In this document: piece after piece, positions 26,064 to 33,030 of the stretch
Position numbering within the stretch: the stretch's first letter is position 1
Layout: every line of letters starts with the position of its first letter
NCBI GenBank assembly: GCA_017503645.1
Contig: JAFVSR010000014.1
Location: 1 to 64,000, forward strand
Direction of reading: 5' to 3'
From: Bacteroidaceae bacterium
GTDB lineage: Bacteria; Bacteroidota; Bacteroidia; Bacteroidales; Bacteroidaceae
Length of the DNA: 64,000 nt
Notes under the pieces: model-generated
The model's database searches: none
What the model was told of the DNA's origin: nothing
What the model saw: the letters and a program-made list of their open reading frames with translations, nothing else
Program-made: the position numbers and the translations under genes

Positions 26064-27291
26064 TATGACCGCCAAAACCGAATGTATTGGAAATGGCAAC
26101 CTTAATATCTCTCTTTTGCGCCTTGTTAAAGGTGAAGTTCAGTGCATAGTCAATCTCAGGGTCCTCGTCGCCCTCCTCGTGATTGATGGTGGGGGGAACG
26201 ATACCGTTCTTTATTGCCAGCACAGTGAGCATAGCCTCAATGGCTCCGGCAGCACCAAGCAGGTGACCTGTCATTGATTTTGTGGAGCTTATATTCAGTT
26301 TATAGGCGTGCTCGCCAAAGAGAGTTTTTATAGCCTTAATCTCCGCAATGTCACCGGCATAGGTCGATGTACCGTGAACATTGATGTAATCGACATCGGC
26401 GGGAGATATTCCGGCCTCCTCTATTGCATTCTTCATCACACGCATAGCGCCATCGCCATCGGGATGGGGCGCTGTTATGTGATAAGCATCGGCTGTAAGG
26501 CCCGAGCCCACAATTTCGGCATATATTTTTGCACCGCGTGCCACAGCGTGCTCATACTCCTCGAGTATCAGACAGGCTGAACCCTCGGCCATAACGAAAC
26601 CATCGCGGCTCTTGCTGAAGGGGCGCGAAGCGCCTTTGGGATCATCGTTGCGGGTTGAGAGCGCGTGCATTGCGTTGAAAGCACCCACTGCGGTGAAGCA
26701 GATGGGAGCCTCGGCACCACCGGCCACAATCACATCGGCACGGTTCAAGCGTATCTGGTCGAATGCATCAATAAGCGCATTCGAAGAAGATGCACAGGCT
26801 GCGGTTGTCACAAAGTTGGGGCCCTTAAGACCATATCTGATAGATATGATACCGGCCGAAATATCGGCAATCATCTTGGTTATGAGGAAAGGCGAGAAAC
26901 GGGGGCCGTTATCGGAGTTCTGCACATATGCGCGAATCTCATCCTCCAATGCACCTATACCACCAATTCCCACACCAAAGACCACTCCGGCACGGTTACT
27001 ATCAATCTTCTCAAAATCAAGTCCGCTATCCGTAATAGCCTGAACAGCCGAAGCCACGCTGTACTGTGTAACAGTATCAACCTTGCGAGCCTCGCGGCGG
27101 TCCATATATACCGTGGGGTCAAAATTCTTTACCTCACAGGCAAATTGCGTTTTGAACAGATAGCTATCAAAATGAGTAATAGGTCCTGCGCCACTCACTC
27201 CATTTACGGCATTTTCCCAAACTTCGGGAACAGTATTGCCCAATGGCGAAACGACACCAAGACCTGTTACAACAACTCTTCTAAGCTTCAT
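26029..27291 (-). CDS. fabF: 3-oxoacyl-ACP synthase II
   Basis: A condensing enzyme of fatty-acid elongation that adds malonyl-ACP to acyl-ACP. It has 420 residues, as usual. The catalytic triad is Cys166 (TTAACASSS), His306 (NVHGTSTYAGD) and His343 (GHLLGAAGA). It lies 38 nt after acpP, whose product is its substrate carrier, and overlaps rnc. Confidence 0.97.
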   Translation of the reverse strand: MKLRRVVVTGLGVVSPLGNTVPEVWENAVNGVSGAGPITHFDSYLFKTQFACEVKNFDPTVYMDRREARKVDTVTQYSVASAVQAITDSGLDFEKIDSNRAGVVFGVGIGGIGALEDEIRAYVQNSDNGPRFSPFLITKMIADISAGIISIRYGLKGPNFVTTAACASSSNALIDAFDQIRLNRADVIVAGGAEAPICFTAVGAFNAMHALSTRNDDPKGASRPFSKSRDGFVMAEGSACLILEEYEHAVARGAKIYAEIVGSGLTADAYHITAPHPDGDGAMRVMKNAIEEAGISPADVDYINVHGTSTYAGDIAEIKAIKTLFGEHAYKLNISSTKSMTGHLLGAAGAIEAMLTVLAIKNGIVPPTINHEEGDEDPEIDYALNFTFNKAQKRDIKVAISNTFGFGGHNASIAFKKVEG

Positions 27292-27329
27292 TATAGGATA
27301 GTTAAGAGTGAAAGTAAGAGGGAGGTTGA

Positions 27330-27572
27330 TTACTTCTCGGCAACCTTCTCCTCTACATACTTAACAGCATCACCTACTGTTGCTATTTTCTCAGCCTGCT
27401 CCTCGGGGATAGAGATACCGAACTCATCCTCAATCTCCATAATAAGCTCTACTCTATCGAGTGAGTCTGCGCTCAAATCGTTTGTAAAGTTAGCCTCAGA
27501 AGTAACCTCAGACTCTGATACACCAAATTTCTCTACAATAATCTCTTTTACTCTTGCTTCAATTTCTGACAT
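27330..27572 (-). CDS. acpP: Acyl carrier protein
   Basis: An 80-residue acidic carrier. The phosphopantetheine attachment site is Ser37 in the motif [13 protein letters not shown]. It carries growing acyl chains for FabF and the other fatty-acid enzymes. It is the first gene of acpP-fabF-rnc and has the best-formed promoter in the region. Confidence 0.98.
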   Translation of the reverse strand: MSEIEARVKEIIVEKFGVSESEVTSEANFTNDLSADSLDRVELIMEIEDEFGISIPEEQAEKIATVGDAVKYVEEKVAEK

Positions 27573-27609
27573 AGTTGTAATATTTTGAAAGTTGTAAATT
27601 ATTTGTTTG

Positions 27610-27640
27610 CAAAAGTATGATAAAAATCAACAACCGCAAA
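27610..27640 (-). promoter_or_regulatory. Promoter of acpP-fabF-rnc
   Basis: On the reverse strand: TTTG (27637-27640), a 19-nt spacer, TACTTTTG (27610-27617). Both elements match the Bacteroidota consensus fully; the -7 ends 37 nt before the acpP start. Confidence 0.8.
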
Positions 27641-27665
27641 GAAAGATTAGTTTTTTTTGCGGTTT
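27631..27665 (-). terminator. Probable terminator of pdxB, overlapping the acpP promoter
   Basis: AACCGCAAA pairs with TTTGCGGTT across a loop that is almost all A or T. It lies downstream of pdxB. The stem shares bases with the -33 element of acpP. Confidence 0.55.
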
Positions 27666-27739
27666 TTATTGCACATTTTTATGTTTTTGTGCAAAAACAG
27701 GGCGAAAACACCGTTTTTTAACACTTTATGGAGCAATTA

Positions 27740-28783
27740 TTACGAGATTTTTATATCGAACGCCGATGGTTCGCGGCGCAGATTGTAGTTATTTCGCAAA
27801 TTCTCAAAGTTTTGCGGCGCCGTTTTAAGGGCAAGCGAGTCGGCATGCGGGTTATAAATTTTCAGGCAGGCTGCCGCAAAGGATGGCGCCACCACCTGCG
27901 AGGGGCAGGGGGCCGGCAGGGCAAGTGCGGGCAGGGCCTGCTCGCAACCGAAATATTCGGCAAATTTACGCAGCACTATATTTGTGGCATTCAACTTGCC
28001 TTCGGCCGAGTAGCCGGCAATGTGAGGTGTTGCCATATATACCTTATTTAATAAAGATATGTTTATATCGGGCTCACCCTCCCAGACATCGAGCACCACA
28101 TCGAGCTGTGGGTTAAGCTCCACAGCCTGCAACAGCGCCGCGTTATCCACCACCGGACCGCGCGAGGCATTTATAAAGAGACGGCATCGTTTCATCCGTG
28201 CGAAAAAGGCCTCATCGGCAAGATGATAGCTGGGAAAGGGGCCATCCTTGCTGAGCGTAGGGTGAAATGTTATTATATCGCATCGGTCAGCAATGGTCGC
28301 CGGCGACACAAAACCCTGCTCGCCACGCGCCTCACGCGGCATATCGCATAGCAACAAGCGCAAGCCTGCTGCCGACGCCCAACGCGCCACACGCGCTCCT
28401 ATCTCGCCCACACCCACAACACCAAGCGTGAGCCCGTCGAGCGAACAGCCGCGCTCCACAGCCCAGGTATAAACCACCGCCTGCACATACTGCAACACGG
28501 CATCGGCATTGCATCCGGCGGCATTTGTCCAAGTAATGTTGCGTTGCGCACAATAAGCGGCATCTATGTGGTCGTACCCTATGGTGGCAGTGCCAATGAA
28601 ACGCACAGCCGTACCCTCGAGCAAAGCCGCATTGCACAATGTGCGCGTGCGCACAAAAAGGGCATCGGCATCGCGCAGGTGCTCGTTGGCTATAGCCACA
28701 CCGGGCAATGCAACTACCCTATTACCCATAGCCGACAATGCATCGGCTATGTAAGGAATTTTCTCATCAATAACTATTTTCAT
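27740..28783 (-). CDS. pdxB: 4-phosphoerythronate dehydrogenase
   Basis: An NAD-dependent 2-hydroxyacid dehydrogenase of 347 residues in the DXP-dependent pathway to pyridoxal phosphate (vitamin B6). Features are the conserved start MKIVIDEKIPYI, the substrate loop GTATIGYDHID, the Rossmann motif LGVVGVGEIGARVA and the late motif ATPHIAGYSAEGK with the catalytic His. The Met at 28783 begins the family sequence; 14 extra in-frame codons upstream were rejected. A PdxB-type C-terminal region follows the catalytic domain. Confidence 0.93.
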   Translation of the reverse strand: MKIVIDEKIPYIADALSAMGNRVVALPGVAIANEHLRDADALFVRTRTLCNAALLEGTAVRFIGTATIGYDHIDAAYCAQRNITWTNAAGCNADAVLQYVQAVVYTWAVERGCSLDGLTLGVVGVGEIGARVARWASAAGLRLLLCDMPREARGEQGFVSPATIADRCDIITFHPTLSKDGPFPSYHLADEAFFARMKRCRLFINASRGPVVDNAALLQAVELNPQLDVVLDVWEGEPDINISLLNKVYMATPHIAGYSAEGKLNATNIVLRKFAEYFGCEQALPALALPAPCPSQVVAPSFAAACLKIYNPHADSLALKTAPQNFENLRNNYNLRREPSAFDIKIS

Positions 28784-28866
28784 CGCAGTATCATTGTTAA
28801 ACCGGCGGACAGCATTGTAGGCCATTCACCATTCAAGCGTAAATATAATAAGTTTTTTGTTAAACT

Positions 28867-28898
28867 TTTGCCTATATCATAAAGTTTCGTTAGTTTTG
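28867..28898 (+). promoter_or_regulatory. Promoter of the DUF4254 / GT9 / methyltransferase unit
   Basis: TTTG at 28867-28870, a 20-nt spacer, and TAGTTTTG at 28891-28898; full consensus, 64 nt before the first start codon. Confidence 0.7.
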
Positions 28899-28962
28899 CC
28901 TTTGGAACTTCCCACATTGGGGTAACTATATAAAGGATTTAATTGACTTTAACGATATTATT

Positions 28963-29577
28963 ATGAAAAAGTTTACAGAAATGAGCTGGCCCATTTTCAA
29001 TCAGGCCATTGAGGACTATCACAAGACCGACAACGTTGATACTCCCATAAACAACCCCTACCCTGTAAAAACAATAGAATACTATCTCTACCTCAAATGC
29101 TGGATAGACACCGTTCAGTGGCATTTCGAGGATATCATACGCGACCCCGAAATCGACCCGGTGGAGGCACTCACCCTCAAACGTCGCATCGACAAGTCGA
29201 ACCAGGACCGCACCGACCTTGTGGAGCTCATCGACAGCTATTTCCTCGACCTGTACAAGGATGTGAAACCCGCAGCCGACGCAACCATCAACACCGAGAG
29301 CCCGGCTTGGGCCGTTGACCGCTACTCTATCCTTTCGCTCAAGATTTACCATATGAAGGAGGAGGTTGAGCGCACCGACGTTGATGCCGAACACCTTGCA
29401 AAATGTCAGGCAAAGCTCGATGTACTTATGGAGCAGTACAAGGATATGACAACATCCATCGGACAGTTGCTCGAGGACATAGAGGCAGGACGCAAGTATA
29501 TGAAAGTATATCGCCAGATGAAGATGTACAACGACCCCGCTCTAAATCCCGTACTCTATGGCGCAGGAAAGAAATAA
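28963..29577 (+). CDS. DUF4254 family protein
   Basis: A 204-residue soluble, mostly helical, acidic protein with no signal peptide. It matches the DUF4254 pattern, for example WPIFNQAIEDYHKTD at the start and SPAWAVDRYSILSLKIYHM in the middle. The family is usually found beside a GT9 glycosyltransferase in Bacteroidota, as here, where the two genes overlap by 20 nt. The function is unknown; a helper role for the glycosyltransferase in LPS core assembly is inference. Confidence 0.82.
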   Translation: MKKFTEMSWPIFNQAIEDYHKTDNVDTPINNPYPVKTIEYYLYLKCWIDTVQWHFEDIIRDPEIDPVEALTLKRRIDKSNQDRTDLVELIDSYFLDLYKDVKPAADATINTESPAWAVDRYSILSLKIYHMKEEVERTDVDAEHLAKCQAKLDVLMEQYKDMTTSIGQLLEDIEAGRKYMKVYRQMKMYNDPALNPVLYGAGKK

Positions 29578-30616
29578 CAACACCCCGCGCACCACACTCA
29601 TAACACGATTCTCAGCTGTAGGCGATATAGCAATGACCATCCCGTTGCTATATTCGCTTGCACGCACATACCCCAACGATAAATTCATTTTCGTGAGTCG
29701 CGAAAGGTTCGGGCAGTTCTTCATCGACAAGCCCGAAAACCTCCATTTCATCGGGGTAAATTTGGATAAATACAAGGGGCTCACCGGCCTGTATAAGCTA
29801 TACAGGAAGCTCAACGAGCAGAAGCCCCACTTTGTGGCCGACCTGCACGACGTGCTGCGCACAAAGATACTGCGCAGTTATTTCCTTATGCTGTCGGGTG
29901 CCAAGGTTGCCAACATAGTGAAAGGGCGCAGCGAAAAACAGAAGCTCACCCGCAACAAGAACAAGGTGCAGGTGCAATTGAAGAGCACCTTTGAGCGCTA
30001 CCGCGACGTCTTTACACGCCTTGGATTCCCCTTCACGCCATCGTTCACCTCGCTTTTTAACGGCGGCAAAGGCGACATATCGGAATTCGGCAGCATAATA
30101 CCGCAAAAGGGCGAGAACAGATGGGTGGGCGTGGCACCATTTGCCGCGCACAAGGGCAAGATATACCCCACCGAGAAGATGGAACAGGTGATAGCCTTGC
30201 TTTCAAACGAGCCCGATGTGGAAATCTTCTGCTTTGGCAACGGCCCCAAAGAGGAGGCCGTGGTAAACGACTGGTGCAGCAAATACCCGCGCGTACATTC
30301 GTTCCTGGGGCGCACCAATTTCAACGGCGAGCTACGTCTCATAAGCCATTTGGACACAATGGTATGTATGGACTCGGCCAATATGCATATGGCATCACTC
30401 GCAGGCACACCCGCAGTGTCGGTGTGGGGCGCCACATCACCCCTCGCAGGCTTCCTTGGGTGGAACCAGAAGAGCGAGAACTGTGTGGAGTTGCCGCTAC
30501 CCTGCCGCCCCTGCTCGATATTCGGCAACAAGCCCTGCCTATATGGCGATTTTCGCTGTATGAACATAGCACCCGAGGCCATAGCACAAAAAGTTCTTGA
30601 AATAATAGGGAAATAA
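29558..30616 (+). CDS. Glycosyltransferase family 9 (heptosyltransferase-like)
   Basis: A 352-residue GT-B enzyme related to the ADP-heptose:LPS heptosyltransferases WaaC and WaaF, which add inner-core heptose on the inner face of the cytoplasmic membrane. The N-terminal motif is TRFSAVGDIAMTIPLLYSLA. The nucleotide-binding half has VGVAPFAAHKGK and the late motif MDSANMHMASLAGTPAVSVWGATSP, all typical of GT9. The sugar donor cannot be told from sequence. It overlaps the DUF4254 gene by 20 nt and is 3 nt from the methyltransferase. Confidence 0.92.
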   Translation: MAQERNNNTPRTTLITRFSAVGDIAMTIPLLYSLARTYPNDKFIFVSRERFGQFFIDKPENLHFIGVNLDKYKGLTGLYKLYRKLNEQKPHFVADLHDVLRTKILRSYFLMLSGAKVANIVKGRSEKQKLTRNKNKVQVQLKSTFERYRDVFTRLGFPFTPSFTSLFNGGKGDISEFGSIIPQKGENRWVGVAPFAAHKGKIYPTEKMEQVIALLSNEPDVEIFCFGNGPKEEAVVNDWCSKYPRVHSFLGRTNFNGELRLISHLDTMVCMDSANMHMASLAGTPAVSVWGATSPLAGFLGWNQKSENCVELPLPCRPCSIFGNKPCLYGDFRCMNIAPEAIAQKVLEIIGK

Positions 30617-30619
30617 CCT

Positions 30620-31348
30620 ATGAACAGCACCATAGCCCACGACAAAGACCCAATGGGCCGCGCCATTGCCGACTATCACAAAACGGGCAAGGCGGGCAAG
30701 TTGCGCGTATTATCATCTATGTTCTACGAGGATGAGATACCCGTACCCACTCTCTTCCGCACATTCGACAAGATGCCGCCACAGGAACAGGCAGCCATCG
30801 AACTGTGCCGCGGCAGGGTGCTCGATATGGGCGCAGGCGCCGGTTGTCACAGTCTCGAACTGCAACAGCGCGGGCACGATGTGGTGGCTATAGACATATC
30901 GGAACTGTCGGTGCAGGTAATGAAGGAGCGCGGCATCGATGCGCGCCTTATAAACTTTTTCGACGAAACATTTACCGAAAAGTTCAATACCATACTGCTG
31001 GCAATGAACGGCATAGGCATAGTGGGCAAGGCCGAAAAGTTGCCGCAGTTCTTCCAAAATGCCAAACGCCTGCTTGCACCCGGCGGGCAGATACTGCTCG
31101 ACTCGTCGGACATCCGCTACATCTTTATGAACGACGACGGCTCTATGGACATAAATCTGGCGGCAGGCTATTACGGCGAGGTAGATTACAAGATGCGCTA
31201 CCGCAACACCACCGGCGAGCCCTTCGACTGGTTGTATATCGACTTCGACACCCTCTCTATGTACGCCAACGAGAGCGGTTTCAATTGCGAGAAGTGTGCC
31301 GACGGCGAACATTACGACTACCTTGCCCGGCTCACCGTCAAACTATAG
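30620..31348 (+). CDS. Class I SAM-dependent methyltransferase
   Basis: A 242-residue cytoplasmic enzyme with the SAM-binding motif I VLDMGAGAGCHSLELQ (about 63-78), the acidic motif DVVAIDISELSVQVM and LLAMNGIGIVGKAEKL at motif IV. The substrate is unknown. Because it follows the GT9 gene with 3 nt between them, it may act on a glycan or lipid intermediate, but it could equally be a small-molecule enzyme. It is the last gene before the capsule locus leader. Confidence 0.86.
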   Translation: MNSTIAHDKDPMGRAIADYHKTGKAGKLRVLSSMFYEDEIPVPTLFRTFDKMPPQEQAAIELCRGRVLDMGAGAGCHSLELQQRGHDVVAIDISELSVQVMKERGIDARLINFFDETFTEKFNTILLAMNGIGIVGKAEKLPQFFQNAKRLLAPGGQILLDSSDIRYIFMNDDGSMDINLAAGYYGEVDYKMRYRNTTGEPFDWLYIDFDTLSMYANESGFNCEKCADGEHYDYLARLTVKL

Positions 31349-31410
31349 CCACACACTGCAAATCAGACAATTGGCACCAACCACAAAGGCGCACAAAAAC
31401 AACGAAATAA

Positions 31411-31442
31411 TTTGTTTATTCCCGTGCCTTTCACTACCTTCG
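31411..31442 (+). promoter_or_regulatory. Promoter of the capsule locus
   Basis: TTTG at 31411-31414, a 20-nt spacer, and TACCTTCG at 31435-31442 (one mismatch to TAnnTTTG). The start site would be near 31450. I see no long inverted repeats around it, so phase inversion as in Bacteroides fragilis capsule promoters is not supported. Confidence 0.6.
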
Positions 31443-31449
31443 CATTTAT

Positions 31450-31640
31450 AAATATAAAGTTGCTATGAAAAACGCGCACGCGCACGCGTAGAAGCACTGC
31501 GCAACCGCCTGTTCCCGAACCGCGCCGCAGCAATGCCACAGTGGTAAAACGACGCAACTTTATTCGCAAATCACTATTGCTCAATGCATTACGCAAGCAT
31601 TGAGGAGCTAAGAGTATACCCTCTTGGCAACAAGCCACCA
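31450..31640 (+). promoter_or_regulatory. Structured untranslated leader of the capsule operon
   Basis: The leader starts with ATAAAGTTGC (31454-31463), which is exactly complementary to GCAACTTTAT at 31554-31563 and would close a long domain. After it come a hairpin with an 8-bp stem (31580-31587 with 31597-31604) and a small one at 31625-31637. UpxY proteins act on the 5' leaders of their own capsule operons, so this is the expected target region. Confidence 0.55.
31465..31491 (+). CDS. Possible 8-residue leader peptide
   Basis: ATG followed by seven sense codons and TAG: MKNAHAHA. The codons alternate GCG and CAC, inside the long leader stem. There is no clear ribosome binding site. Translation could affect leader folding, but this is only a suggestion. 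Confidence 0.2.
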   Translation: MKNAHAHA

Positions 31641-31652
31641 AAAACAGCCACA

Positions 31653-32198
31653 ATGAACAGCAACGACGATGACAGAATTGTATGGTTCGCAATGAGCGCC
31701 CCCTACCGTCGCGAGCTGAAGGCAAAAGAGCGCCTCGAGGGAATGGGCATAGAGTGTTTTGTTCCTATGACCAAGGCTATCGTTGAGCGCCGCGGAATAA
31801 AAAGACGAGAAACGGTACCAGCCATACACAACCTCATTTTTGTCCACACCACAAAGAACATCATCAAGCAGGCAAAACAGGGCATAGAATATCTGCAATA
31901 CCGCACAAAGCCCTGCAACGGCAAGAACACCCCGATAATCGTGCCTGATAGGGAGATGGAGCAGTTCATCACCATCACCAACGCCCGTATGGAGGAGATT
32001 ACCTACCTGCAGCCCGATGAAATAGACATCAAAAAAGGCACTAAAGTGCGCATACACGGCGGCACATTCAACGGCACCGAAGGTATATTCGTGAAAATAA
32101 AGGGCAAGCGCAACCGCCGCGTGGTGGTGCTCATCGAGGGGCTTGCTGCAGTGGCCATAAATGCCGAACTATCACCCGACATCATTGAAATTCTATAA
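31653..32198 (+). CDS. UpxY-family (NusG-like) capsule transcription antiterminator
   Basis: A 182-residue NusG paralogue. The N-terminal NGN domain (about 8-115) begins with WFAMSAPYRRELKAKERL and includes FVPMTKAIVERRGIKRRETVPAIHNLIFVHTT. The C-terminal KOW domain includes GTKVRIHGGTFNGTEGIFVKIKGK. UpxY proteins ride on RNA polymerase and let it read through the long capsule operon in which they are encoded. The start was chosen for family length; an in-frame ATG at 31584 lies inside a leader hairpin. A UpxZ inhibitor gene, often next in Bacteroides, is absent; wza follows after 22 nt. Confidence 0.9.
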   Translation: MNSNDDDRIVWFAMSAPYRRELKAKERLEGMGIECFVPMTKAIVERRGIKRRETVPAIHNLIFVHTTKNIIKQAKQGIEYLQYRTKPCNGKNTPIIVPDREMEQFITITNARMEEITYLQPDEIDIKKGTKVRIHGGTFNGTEGIFVKIKGKRNRRVVVLIEGLAAVAINAELSPDIIEIL

Positions 32199-32220
32199 AA
32201 AACAAAAAACACAAAACCAT

Positions 32221-33015
32221 ATGAAAAAGATTCTATCACTGCTACTTATTGCAGCGCTGCTTGCCGGCTGCTCATCGACCAAGAAGGTAACCTATTTCCA
32301 GGACCTGCAAAACGGCGACAGCAAAACCATCACCACACTTGTAAAGAAAATAAAGATGCAGCCCGGCGACAAGATTTCCATTGTCGTAAACAGCCAGACA
32401 CCCGAGTTCGTTGCGCGCTACAACCTAATAGCACCCACAATGCGTTTAGGCACCGCAAATACCAGTGGCAACAGCAATGAAATTTCAGCCTATACAATCG
32501 ACAGCTACGGCTGCATAGATTTCCCCGAGATGGGCAAAATACCCGTTGAAGGCAAAACACGCGAGGAGGTGGCCGAGTACATAAAAAACGAATTGATTGA
32601 AAGAAAACTGGTGCTGGACCCCACCGTAACCGTGGAATATGTGAACCAGCAGATATCGGTGCTTGGCGAGGTAAACAGACCGGGCAGAATAAACATAAAC
32701 AAAGACTACATAACCATACTCGATGCCATAGCAATGGCAGGCGACCTCAAGATTGAGGGCACACGCAGCGATGTCACTGTGCTGCGCCAGGAGGGCGACA
32801 CACAGAATGTCTATGAAATAGACTTCACATCGGCCGATGCCATCTACTCGTCACCCGCATACTACCTGCAGCAGAACGATGTTGTCTATGTAAAGCCCAA
32901 CACCAAGCGTGCCGGCCAGGCAAGCATTAACAGCAACACACTGCGCTCCACATCGTTCTGGATGTCGCTGGCATCGTTCGTAATGGCACTTGTCACATTC
33001 ATCGACAACCGATAA
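32221..33015 (+). CDS. wza: Polysaccharide export lipoprotein (Wza family)
   Basis: A 264-residue outer-membrane export protein. The lipoprotein signal ends at Cys17 (ALLAGCSS). The polysaccharide export domain (IKMQPGDKISIVVNSQ, YTIDSYGCIDFPEMGKIPVEGKT) is followed by SLBB-type beta-grasp segments (QISVLGEVNRPGRI). The C terminus has a hydrophobic helix (SFWMSLASFVMALVTF), which in Wza forms the outer-membrane pore. Paired with the downstream Wzc-like kinase, it builds the trans-envelope export channel. Confidence 0.93.
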   Translation: MKKILSLLLIAALLAGCSSTKKVTYFQDLQNGDSKTITTLVKKIKMQPGDKISIVVNSQTPEFVARYNLIAPTMRLGTANTSGNSNEISAYTIDSYGCIDFPEMGKIPVEGKTREEVAEYIKNELIERKLVLDPTVTVEYVNQQISVLGEVNRPGRININKDYITILDAIAMAGDLKIEGTRSDVTVLRQEGDTQNVYEIDFTSADAIYSSPAYYLQQNDVVYVKPNTKRAGQASINSNTLRSTSFWMSLASFVMALVTFIDNR

Positions 33016-33030
33016 CAACAACACAAAGCA

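Noticed and set aside
31454..31563. Invertible capsule promoter, as in Bacteroides fragilis
   Set aside because: The only inverted repeat is 10 bp and lies downstream of the promoter instead of flanking it, and no invertase gene is nearby.
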